Below, in pieces: positions 28,524-36,924 of a stretch of DNA of 60,888 nt. Numbering within the stretch: the stretch's first letter is position 1; each line of letters begins with the position of its first letter. The stretch covers positions 1-60,888 of the forward strand of contig JASGKO010000020.1 in the NCBI GenBank assembly GCA_049840595.1. The letters are read 5' to 3'. Source of the stretch: JASGKO01 sp049840595 (GTDB lineage Bacteria; Verrucomicrobiota; Verrucomicrobiia; Chthoniobacterales; Chthoniobacteraceae). The notes below the pieces were generated by a model, which was not told the origin of the DNA, made no database searches, and worked only from the letters and a program-made list of their open reading frames with translations. Made by a program: the position numbers and the translations under genes.

Positions 28524-28550
28524 ACAGGATGAACGGGATGAACAGGATAT
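28524..28550. repeat. Short 9-bp periodic repeat (ACAGGATGA units)
   Basis: Three consecutive 9-bp units read ACAGGATGA, ACGGGATGA and ACAGGATAT. On the other strand this reads as CCTGTTCATCC-like text. It is non-coding and lies between the divergent ABC ATPase and glucose dehydrogenase genes. Confidence 0.6.
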
Positions 28551-28644
28551 TAAGCGCGTTTGCGTGAAGGACCTTGTGTAACTTTTTTGCAATCGCTCAC
28601 TTCTTCATTTCCATTGGAATCCAAAGCAGGCACACTTTCGCTCC

Positions 28645-29763
28645 ATGAAAGCGCTCGCAGTCTTTCCGGGAACGAACGAAATCCGCGTCATCGAAGATCA
28701 CCCCGAGCCCCATCTGGCGACGGCGACGCAGGTCAAGCTCCGCATGCTGGACGTCGGCATCTGCGGCACCGACAAGGAAATCTGCCATTTTGATTATGGC
28801 ACGCCACCCGCCGGGAGCCCTTATCTTGTGCTCGGCCACGAATCGCTGGGCGAGGTCGTCGAAGTCGGCGTGGAAGTCTCCGGACTCAAGGTGGGCGATC
28901 TGGTCGTCACCATGGTGCGACGCCCCTGCGAAGATCCCGCCTGCTTTGCCTGCCGCAATGGGCGACAGGACTTTTGTCTGACCGGTAATTTCAAGGAGCG
29001 CGGGATCAAGGAATACCACGGGTTCATGACGGAATTCGTCGTCGATGAAGCGAAATACATGTTCCCCGTCCCGGCGGAACTGCGCGAATTCGGTGTCCTC
29101 ACGGAGCCACTGACGATTGCGGAAAAAGCGCTCACCGAGTTGATGCAAATCCAGCAGCGCATGCCGTGGGGTTGCCCGGTGCAACCCGGTCAGGCTCCAC
29201 AATACTGCCACAACGCGATCGTGCTCGGTGCAGGCCCAGTCGGCTTGCTCGGTGCCATGGCGCTGGTTAATACAGGGTTCAAGACCTACGTCTATTCCCG
29301 TGAGCCTGAAGGCAGCGAAAAGGCCAAGCTCGTCGCCTCCATCGACTGCACTTACGTCTCCGGTGAAACGCACAACGTCGAGCAGCTCGCTGGCGTGGTG
29401 GGACAGGTCGATGTTGTCTATGAAGCTACCGGCGCCTCCGGGCTTTCCTTCGAAATGATCAAATACCTGGGCACCAACGGGGTTTTCATCTTCACCGGCG
29501 TGCCCGGTCGCAAGCACCCCATCGAGGTGGATACCGATGTGATCATGCGCAATCTGGTGCTGAAAAATCAGGTGGTCTTCGGTTCTGTCAACGCCGGTCG
29601 CGACGCCTACACCGCCGCCATCAAGGATCTTGGCGATTTCGCCAAAAAATGGCCAGCCGCCGTCAAATCCCTCATCACGGGTCATTACCAGCTCGATAAT
29701 TTCAAGGACCTGCTGCTCGGCAATCCGCCCGGGATCAAAAACGTAATGCAGATTGGGACTTAA
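28645..29763 (+). CDS. Zinc-dependent glucose 1-dehydrogenase-like enzyme (MDR family)
   Basis: A 372-residue medium-chain dehydrogenase, likely oxidising an aldose such as glucose to its lactone. Catalytic zinc ligands are Cys40 in VGICGTDKE and His65-Glu66 in LGHESLGE. The structural zinc site comprises Cys95, Cys100, Cys103 and Cys111. The nucleotide-binding loop is VLGAGPVGLLGAMAL (about 192-206), and residues after it (YSREPEGSEKAKLV) suggest NADP as well as NAD. The domain pair matches archaeal-type glucose dehydrogenases rather than classical alcohol dehydrogenases. It stands alone, so the pathway is uncertain. Confidence 0.85.
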   Translation: MKALAVFPGTNEIRVIEDHPEPHLATATQVKLRMLDVGICGTDKEICHFDYGTPPAGSPYLVLGHESLGEVVEVGVEVSGLKVGDLVVTMVRRPCEDPACFACRNGRQDFCLTGNFKERGIKEYHGFMTEFVVDEAKYMFPVPAELREFGVLTEPLTIAEKALTELMQIQQRMPWGCPVQPGQAPQYCHNAIVLGAGPVGLLGAMALVNTGFKTYVYSREPEGSEKAKLVASIDCTYVSGETHNVEQLAGVVGQVDVVYEATGASGLSFEMIKYLGTNGVFIFTGVPGRKHPIEVDTDVIMRNLVLKNQVVFGSVNAGRDAYTAAIKDLGDFAKKWPAAVKSLITGHYQLDNFKDLLLGNPPGIKNVMQIGT

Positions 29764-29977
29764 TCGCCCACTCGCCCTTCATTTTCTCTGTCGTTCAGCG
29801 GGGCTGGGCAGTCCCGGAGAGTTAAGCGTGTAACGATTGCCTTGCTTGAGAAGCGCCATCGCAGGCCGTTGTAATCATCACAACATTTTATCCCTGCATG
29901 CCATGGAGTTACGGCACGTTCGCCGGGATGATTGCGGAATCACTACCTCCAACTCCTAGCCCTCCTCGCCCCCCGCG

Positions 29978-32900
29978 ATGAAATCAATTATCCTCCTGCT
30001 TCTGTTATCCACGGCGGCTTTCGCTACCGATGGCACTTGGTCGAACCCGGTCGCGGTCACGACCTCCACACTTACCTCTACCGGTGGCAGCACCAACCTC
30101 ACCTGGTCCGGCTCCTCATTTTCGGTGGGGCGTGAGCTTCGGCTCACTACGACGGTTCCCGGCGGTTTCACCGCGAATACAAACTACTTCGTCGTTTACG
30201 CCAGTGGCACCACGATTCGCCTCGCCACCACCGCTGGTGGGACGGCCATCTCCGCCACCAGCACCATTTCCAATGGCACGGCCCAGGCTTATCAAAGCTG
30301 GCAGACGGCTTCCAACTGGACCTCCAGCGCCATCGCCAGCGGCACCGATGCGATCGCCACTTTCAATAACTCCCCGGTGGCCAACGTTCCCGGCATCAGC
30401 CTTGATGGTAACCTCACGCTGGGTGAATTTTCCTTCACGAACACCAGCGGCAGCGCCAGCGATCTATCACTGATCAGTGGCAGCAGTTCGAGCAATACGC
30501 TCACTTTCGCCGTCTCGGGAAATGTCTCCGGCCTCACGACGCCGACCCTGGTCATGCCTTCCGCCGTGACCCGGTTGCTTAACCTCGGCCAGACCGGGGT
30601 TCTAAAAATTGCGGGCAGCCAGGGCTTGCTTATTCTTTCCCCGGCGGGAGGCACATTAACCGGCTCCGGGCTCGCCGCCACCGGTAGCGAACCCGCCAAG
30701 ACTCTCCGCATTACCAATGTGGATTGGAGCAGCTTCAGCGGTGGGCTCACTGTCGAGCGGGGCTACGTGCAACCAACGGCGGCGAATCAACTACCAGCCC
30801 AATCTCTCACCCTCGGCGACCCCCAATCCACCACCAATGGTACGCTCGCCGGTCTTTCACTCAGCGCGGCGCAAAGCGTCGATGCCCTCAATGGCAACAG
30901 CTACGGTCGCATCACCGGGGCCTATTCGCTCACAGTTGGGGCCAATGGCGGTAGCGGCAATTACGGAGGGCTGATCGGTCAGAACTTTTCCGGCACCGCC
31001 TCCGCCACCAGTCTCATAAAATCCGGCAGCGGCACCCAGACTATTTCCGGCAACCTGGTCGGCAGCGGCACGGTCACAGTCAGTGCGGGGACGTTGCTGA
31101 TGAGCAGCACTTCCGCCAATACTTATACGGGGGCGACCAGTGTCAGCAGCGGAGCCACCCTGCTCGTGGATGGCACCCATACGGAAAGCGCCAGCACCGG
31201 GGCCTACATGATTGCCTCGGGGGGCACGCTGGGCGGCACCGGCACCATTTCGCTCTCGGACTCCACCGGCAGTGGTACGGGCATCTCGGTGAGCGGATTC
31301 CTCTCCCCCGGCGATCCAGCGAGCAATGCCGGCCTCGGCACGCTGGCCCTGGATGGCACCAATTCGACGCGCCCCATTCTGACCATGGCCTCGGGGGGAG
31401 TGATTCAAATCCCGCTTGGGGTCAATTTTGCGACCTCCGCACTCGCCATCACCAATGCCGCCGCCAACAGCGTGGTCTTCAACAGCAACACGATTAATTT
31501 CTCCGACACCTCCGGCGGCGTTCTCTATGCAGGCCAGTATGTGCTGATCAGCGGGAACGCCAGCACCATCTATAAAAACCTCGTCACTGACAGCAATGGC
31601 AACATCACCTCCGGTCTCGTGCTCGGCACCGGTCTCTCAGCCTATCCCGGCTCCACGTTACGGCTGGTCGGCAACAACATCGTCCTCAATCTCCTCTCGC
31701 CTTACTCGCCCCCGGCGGCTCCACTCGATTCGTTCAACTTCGGCAATACCACGGCTGAATCCGCGCATGCGCTGAGTTCCACGGGCACTGTCCTCGATAC
31801 CGCCGGCGGGCTGGGCCAGACCTGCCGCCACATCATGCCGGATACGTTCCTTACCTTCACTATGACGGTCAACCCGGCCACCAAGAACTATCTCACCGTC
31901 AAACTCTGGGGCTCCGATACCACCACCAATACGCTATACCTCTACAAAGCAGGTGCTACCACGTCGCTACCCAGCAGCAACCATTACGGTTTCTACAACA
32001 ACTACGACGGCGTTTATAACGACCTCATGGCCCCGATCTACTTCAACCTCGCGGGGGTCGCCCCCTTCCCGGGCCGCTTCTATTACGTGACGTTTCTGAT
32101 TCCGTCGGAACTCATCAACACCACCACCGGCACGGTGACATTGCAACTCGGTGAAGTAGGCGCGCTCTCGCCCTATGCGGCCTCGGGCTCGCAGGAAGGA
32201 ACTCCCTCCGGGCAAAGCGTAGGCGTCTATGCGGCTTATACCGGCACCGATCCTTATTTTCAAGTGCCGACCAGCGAAACCCAGGGCACCGCTCCCACCG
32301 CGCTCACGCCCAGTACGCCCCCGAGCATCAGCAGCACGATCAGCACCCTGCAAAGCAGTTGCGTGAGCGCGATCACCACGGTTGCCGGATGGCAGGTTTA
32401 CGGCTCGTCCTGGAGCGGAATCAACTCGACCAGCAGCGCGGGCGCGAGCTTTTCACCAATCGGCGCGATCTACAAGGGAGCCAGCGCCAGCAGCCCGCCG
32501 ACGCTGGATCAAATCGCGGTACAGGTGAGTTCCGGCAATGCCGTCAATCTCCGCATTCCGTCTTATCTGGCCAAGGCATACGTGACCTCCTGGTCCGGCC
32601 ATTACCACGATGCGACGTATCTCGACCGCGTGGTGAAGGCGCTCGATTTTTGCTGCCTGATGCAGGGCTCGAATGGCGGCCTGTCCGTCTATAACGGCAC
32701 CGGCACGGTCTGGGTCGGCGCGCCCAGCCGAACCGCCGGCGGCAGTCCGCTGGAAGGTTACGGCACGCAAGGGCTGGGGCTGGCCTTCAATCTGATCTAT
32801 GCCGAGGCGCAGAAGGACTCGACGACCAACACGCTGCTGCAAGCCTATCTCAGCGCCACGATCAGCGACGGCGTAAACACCCTCACCCGCCAGCAGGCCT

Positions 32901-34852
32901 GGGCCAACCTGTTCAGCGGCAACGTGCAGTTCCTGCTCAACAACCGCGGCCATGCCACCAACCAGGACCTCGCGCAGATGACCGCGATGTGGCTGGAAAA
33001 CCAGGCCGCGGTCTCCCTCGGCTCCACCGCACTGAGCACCAGCGCCGCGTTGCAATACGTTTACTCCGCCACCGGACTGGCCGCCTCTCCGCTGAGCACC
33101 ACCGCCTCGCAGGCCGGCGTGTGGTTCTCGCCGCTGGCCCTGCCGCTGGAGCCCTGGGGCACGCTGGGCGGCGGCTATGATGGCAACTACGGGATGGGTA
33201 ATTGCGTGACCGAGCTCGTTTACCTCGCCGAACTCACTGGCGATGCCACCGTGGCCCAGCAGGCGAACAGCGCGATCACCGCCGGCGCGCATTTCTTCTT
33301 CCCGGGCATCGATGACTCCGGCTACAGCAGTTGGCGGAAGGAGGAAACGATCAGCACGCGCACGCTCGAGTGGCCGGGGCGGGTGGACTTCTTCAACGAT
33401 GGGATGCCCTATGCCGCGTCGCCTTCGGGGTTGAACAATGCCCTCGCCCAGCGGTTCACGCAGATCGGTTATCAGGACAACGACACCATCACCATCCTGG
33501 CTTCCTCCAATGCGCACTATGTGGACAGCGTGGGCTACGCACTGCTGAATGTGGACAGCTATTCCGCCGCGCTCCAGGCCCCGGCCACCAGCACCAAAGT
33601 CTATACCGAAGCGGGCCAGCCGGACTTCGCGTGGGCCGATCCGCAGGGCTGCACGGTAGCGGTTCAACAAACCACCTCGACCGGCGAAATCGACCGCCTC
33701 TACCTGGAATTGCAATGGCGGCGCGCCTTCTCCTCCAGCTCCACGCGCAATCTCTCCACCGCCCAAGTCGATAACATTGCCCGCATCCACTATTCGACCC
33801 CGACGATCGATCGCACCTCGACCGCGAGCATGGACTCGGTGAACGGCTTCGGCGGGCTCTATGCCTGCCGCTATGGAAACTACTTCGTCGCGATGAACCT
33901 GAACTCGTCCACTTCGCTTTCCTACACGATGCCGCCCGACCTGTGGGGACGCGTGGGCAAGAACCTGGTGACGCAGGCATCCTTCGTCGTTCCGTCCAAC
34001 GGCGTGATCAGCGTGAGCTACGGCAGCCCGCTCGTCTTCGTTCAAACCTCCGGTCCGGTCGTCACCACCACGGCTGCCGGGACGGTTGCCAGCAACGGCC
34101 TCACCAGCGCGCTGAGTGTCGCGGCAGCGGATAATACCGGCGCCTCGAATCTCACCTACGCCTGGAGCCTGACCGGCACTTCACCGGCCCCGGTCACCTT
34201 CAGCAACAACGGCACGAACTCCGCCGCCAACACCACGGCGACCTTCTCCAGCGCGGGGACTTATAACTTCCTCGTCACCATCACCGACCCGGGCGGCTCC
34301 AGCACCACCAGCACGGTGAGCGTCACTGTCAACCAGGTCTTCTCCAGCGTTGCCGTCACCCCCACGCCGACGACGGCGATAACCGGCGGCACCCGCCAGT
34401 TCACCGCGACGGCGTACGACCAGTTCGGCACCGTCCTGGCCTCGCAACCCTCGTTCGCCTGGAGTCTCCTGAGCGGGGGCGGCTCGATTGATGCGACCTC
34501 GGGGCTCTACCTGGCGCCGACGATCAGCGGCACGGCCAGCATCCAGGCCTCCAGCGCTTCGCTGAACAATTCCGCCACCATCACCATTTCCTCGCCAGCG
34601 ATTACTGCGGCGGAGCAAATGAATTTCGTCGTCAATTCCGTGTCCACCGGCGGCACCTCCATCCTCACCACGGCGACCGAGCGCTCCTCCGTCGTCGGCC
34701 ATAGTTATACCCTGCAATCGATCAGCGATCTCACCGGCGGCTCCTGGCAATCCCTGCAAACGCTGGCCGGAACCGGCTCCGATCTGGTTTTCACTCCCGT
34801 CACCAGCACCACGGGCAAGGCCTTCTACCATTTGCTCATCCAGCAGCTCTAG
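29978..34852 (+). CDS. Very large exported protein: beta-solenoid, beta-sandwich, alpha/alpha-barrel-like core, Ig-like repeats
   Basis: A 1624-residue protein. Residues 1-16 are a signal peptide (MKSIILLLLLSTAAFA). Residues about 20-570 are Ser/Thr/Gly-rich strands with autotransporter-type repeats (SGTQTISGNLVGSGTVTVSA, GTLLMSSTSANTYTGATSV). About 575-765 is a sandwich with FGNTTAESAHAL and YLTVKLWGSD, resembling DUF6805 modules found on glycosidases. About 780-1250 is helical with conserved-looking NNRGHATNQDL (near 987) and GGGYDGNYGMGN (near 1065), like polysaccharide-lyase toroids. About 1250-1350 looks like the beta-sandwich that follows such toroids. Two Ig/PKD-like domains and a terminal SYTLQSISDLTGGSWQSL module end it. 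No barrel is present, so it is not a classical autotransporter. It may bind and cleave polysaccharide at the cell surface; that is inference. Confidence 0.72.
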   Translation: MKSIILLLLLSTAAFATDGTWSNPVAVTTSTLTSTGGSTNLTWSGSSFSVGRELRLTTTVPGGFTANTNYFVVYASGTTIRLATTAGGTAISATSTISNGTAQAYQSWQTASNWTSSAIASGTDAIATFNNSPVANVPGISLDGNLTLGEFSFTNTSGSASDLSLISGSSSSNTLTFAVSGNVSGLTTPTLVMPSAVTRLLNLGQTGVLKIAGSQGLLILSPAGGTLTGSGLAATGSEPAKTLRITNVDWSSFSGGLTVERGYVQPTAANQLPAQSLTLGDPQSTTNGTLAGLSLSAAQSVDALNGNSYGRITGAYSLTVGANGGSGNYGGLIGQNFSGTASATSLIKSGSGTQTISGNLVGSGTVTVSAGTLLMSSTSANTYTGATSVSSGATLLVDGTHTESASTGAYMIASGGTLGGTGTISLSDSTGSGTGISVSGFLSPGDPASNAGLGTLALDGTNSTRPILTMASGGVIQIPLGVNFATSALAITNAAANSVVFNSNTINFSDTSGGVLYAGQYVLISGNASTIYKNLVTDSNGNITSGLVLGTGLSAYPGSTLRLVGNNIVLNLLSPYSPPAAPLDSFNFGNTTAESAHALSSTGTVLDTAGGLGQTCRHIMPDTFLTFTMTVNPATKNYLTVKLWGSDTTTNTLYLYKAGATTSLPSSNHYGFYNNYDGVYNDLMAPIYFNLAGVAPFPGRFYYVTFLIPSELINTTTGTVTLQLGEVGALSPYAASGSQEGTPSGQSVGVYAAYTGTDPYFQVPTSETQGTAPTALTPSTPPSISSTISTLQSSCVSAITTVAGWQVYGSSWSGINSTSSAGASFSPIGAIYKGASASSPPTLDQIAVQVSSGNAVNLRIPSYLAKAYVTSWSGHYHDATYLDRVVKALDFCCLMQGSNGGLSVYNGTGTVWVGAPSRTAGGSPLEGYGTQGLGLAFNLIYAEAQKDSTTNTLLQAYLSATISDGVNTLTRQQAWANLFSGNVQFLLNNRGHATNQDLAQMTAMWLENQAAVSLGSTALSTSAALQYVYSATGLAASPLSTTASQAGVWFSPLALPLEPWGTLGGGYDGNYGMGNCVTELVYLAELTGDATVAQQANSAITAGAHFFFPGIDDSGYSSWRKEETISTRTLEWPGRVDFFNDGMPYAASPSGLNNALAQRFTQIGYQDNDTITILASSNAHYVDSVGYALLNVDSYSAALQAPATSTKVYTEAGQPDFAWADPQGCTVAVQQTTSTGEIDRLYLELQWRRAFSSSSTRNLSTAQVDNIARIHYSTPTIDRTSTASMDSVNGFGGLYACRYGNYFVAMNLNSSTSLSYTMPPDLWGRVGKNLVTQASFVVPSNGVISVSYGSPLVFVQTSGPVVTTTAAGTVASNGLTSALSVAAADNTGASNLTYAWSLTGTSPAPVTFSNNGTNSAANTTATFSSAGTYNFLVTITDPGGSSTTSTVSVTVNQVFSSVAVTPTPTTAITGGTRQFTATAYDQFGTVLASQPSFAWSLLSGGGSIDATSGLYLAPTISGTASIQASSASLNNSATITISSPAITAAEQMNFVVNSVSTGGTSILTTATERSSVVGHSYTLQSISDLTGGSWQSLQTLAGTGSDLVFTPVTSTTGKAFYHLLIQQL

Positions 34853-34915
34853 GCCGTGTTCACGAATTTCCACGCAGACGCTTCCGGTAATAAAAAGCGG
34901 TCCATACTCTGCGAA

Positions 34916-35071
34916 CGCTGTAGCCACGGCCCTGTGGGCCGTTGGGGAAGAACGGGCCATGGAATCGTAGCGCGCTTCCAAAAGCGCGGGGTAATTGCTT
35001 CTTATCTTGGAATTAGCTTTTTGCGGGAGCTTCGTCTTTCCCCAACGGCCCACAGGGCCGTGGCTACAGCG
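34916..35071. repeat. REPIN/MITE-like inverted repeat
   Basis: A 34-bp left arm (34916-34949) is repeated perfectly in reverse complement at 35038-35071, separated by 88 bp. Each arm itself contains the palindrome CGGCCC-TGT-GGGCCG. This two-hairpin layout is that of a REPIN (paired REP elements) or a small MITE. It lies in the gap between two convergent genes, a typical location. I saw no second copy in this window and no transposase or RAYT gene nearby. Confidence 0.8.
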
Positions 35072-35102
35072 CGGGGGGAAGTTCCGTGATCAAGGGCGTG
35101 GG

Positions 35103-36053
35103 TTAGGCCTCTTGTTTTGCCATTCGGGAACCCGGCCCGCCTCCCCGCTTTCGCTGGCATTCCTTCAGCAATTCCACAAAATCCGACAACTCGCGGGAAG
35201 CCCGCTTTTTCGGGTGCAGGAAGGTGTGTTCCAAAACCGGCGGGCGCGCCCCGGAGACCGGAATGAAAGCCACGCCCGGCCCGATCAATCGCGACAGCCC
35301 CGGGGGAAGCAAACTGATTCCCTGCCCTGCCGCCACCATGGTCAGGACGGCCGCGACCCGCTCCGATTCCTGCACGATGCGCGGCTTGAAGCCCGCCGTC
35401 TCGCACCAGTGATCGAATTGCTGGCGAAAGGCGGGGGCCGCCTCACGGGAAACCATCACCCACCCCTCCGCACCGAGTTGGGCGGGGCGAATGGAGGCCT
35501 GGCCCGCCATCCCATGCGAGGCCGGCATCGCAAATAGAAGTCGCTCCCGTTTCCAGATCAAGGCCTCCAGCCGTTTCGGACTGCCTTTCGGGGAGGCGCC
35601 AATGAACGCGCCATCGAGCTGCCCCGCCAGCAGCGCCTGCATTTGCGGGCCAGGAGTCAGATCAGTGAGGTGAAGCTGACACTGGGGATGCCGCTTGCGA
35701 AAGCGTTGGAGAAGCTGCACCAATTCCCCGTCCATCAGCGCCCCGACAAAGCCGAGGCGAAGTCGTGAGTTCTCCCCTTTCGCGATGCGACGCACCACCT
35801 CCGCCGCGCCATCGAGTTGATTGAAAATCCCCTGCACGTCCGTGAGAAAGAGCTGTCCAGCCGCGGTGAGACTCACGGCGCGGGTGCTACGCTCGAGCAG
35901 GCGGCAGCCCAGCTTTTCCTCAAGCGCCTGGATCTGCCGGGAAAGTGGGGGCTGGCTCAAGCGCAGCCGGGCCGCCGCCCGGGAAAAGTTCAGCTCCCCC
36001 GCCACCGCGACAAAGCATTCCAGTTCGTGAATGGTCGGACGATTCATGCTCAT
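35103..36053 (-). CDS. LysR-family transcriptional regulator
   Basis: A 316-residue activator/repressor. Residues about 5-65 form the winged helix-turn-helix (ELECFVAVAGELNFSRAAAR, LRLSQPPLSRQIQALEEKLG). The remainder is the two-lobed effector-binding domain (RLRLGFVGALMDGELVQLLQ). Two start codons lie two residues apart (MSM); either works. It is divergently arranged with the methyltransferase gene about 64 bp away, the standard LysR layout, so it may control that gene. The BenM/CatM-like subgroup is suggested by the PPLSRQI stretch, but the ligand is unknown. Confidence 0.88.
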   Translation of the reverse strand: MSMNRPTIHELECFVAVAGELNFSRAAARLRLSQPPLSRQIQALEEKLGCRLLERSTRAVSLTAAGQLFLTDVQGIFNQLDGAAEVVRRIAKGENSRLRLGFVGALMDGELVQLLQRFRKRHPQCQLHLTDLTPGPQMQALLAGQLDGAFIGASPKGSPKRLEALIWKRERLLFAMPASHGMAGQASIRPAQLGAEGWVMVSREAAPAFRQQFDHWCETAGFKPRIVQESERVAAVLTMVAAGQGISLLPPGLSRLIGPGVAFIPVSGARPPVLEHTFLHPKKRASRELSDFVELLKECQRKRGGGPGSRMAKQEA

Positions 36054-36117
36054 TGCGCATCAATACCATTCAATCATAGTATTTCAAACTAACTCGCGGC
36101 GGCGGCAGAGTGGTGGC

Positions 36118-36839
36118 ATGACTTTGCTTTCCGAAAAATCCACCCTCGAAGAAATCCGCGCCCGGTTCGACCAGGATGTCGAACGGTTCAGCAAACTGGA
36201 AACCGGCCAGCAGGCGACCATGGATGCACCCATCGTGCTGGAGCTGGTCGCACAATCCGCCGCCACGCACTTGCCGCCGGGAGCCCGGGTGCTGGACCTC
36301 GGCTGCGGCGCGGGAAACTTCACCCTGCGGGTGATGCAGGAATGCGGCCCGCTCGATTCCCACCTGGTGGACCTGAGCCAGCCCATGCTGGAGCGCGCCC
36401 GCAGTCGCGTGCAAAGCGCGGGCGCAACCCAGGTCCAGACCACGCAATCCGATTTGCGGGCGCTGAACTTTCCCGAAGCCTCGTTTGACGGCATTCTGGC
36501 CGGAGCCGTCCTGCACCACTTGCGCGAGGATCAGGACTGGGAGCACGTCTTCACGTTACTGCACCGCTGGTTGAAACCCGGCCGGCCGGCCTCTATGTGG
36601 CCGACATGGTTTATTTCGACGCCCCGGCGATGCAGGCGATGATGTGGAGTCGTTATGCCGACTACCTCACCAGCATCGGTGGTCCCGATTACTGCCAGAA
36701 GGTTTTCGGCTATATCGAGAAGGAGGATTCTCCGCGCTCCCTGCATTTTCAGTTCGGCCTCCTGCAAAAGGCGGGCTTCACCACCTGGGACGTGCTCCAT
36801 CGCAATGCCGTCTTTGCCTGCTATTTCGGGGAAAAATAG
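36118..36839 (+). CDS. SAM-dependent class I methyltransferase (frameshifted)
   Basis: A small-molecule type methyltransferase. The SAM-binding motif is VLDLGCGAGNFTLR (about 58-71), with a following acidic residue in HLVDLSQPMLERA and the post-II motif FDGILAGAVLHHL. The frame is lost at 36580-36590, where the sequence reads GGCC three times. If two extra C bases are removed, the text becomes GGCGGCGGC and the chain continues as LKPGGGLYVADMV, giving 239 residues. The C-terminal part (YIEKEDSPRSLHFQFGLLQK) fits the family. It is divergent from the LysR gene and may be its target. Confidence 0.8.
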
Positions 36840-36924
36840 AGCCGACGAGGATGCGATTGCTCTTTTCACCGGGGAAAAGTAGGGACTCGACGGGAAGGTT
36901 TTCCCTTTTTACCTTGGGTGGGTC

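Noticed and set aside
29764..29977. Possible small gene or RNA in the gap before the large exported gene
   Set aside because: The gap holds only a weak hairpin near 29800; no conserved RNA shape or credible frame was seen.
32453..34045. A 530-codon minus-strand frame inside the large exported gene
   Set aside because: It is antisense to a continuous 1624-residue protein, has Arg/Gly/His-rich noise and no start context.
34856..35089. Short plus-strand open frame after the large exported gene
   Set aside because: It runs through the REPIN-like inverted repeat and has no protein-like composition.
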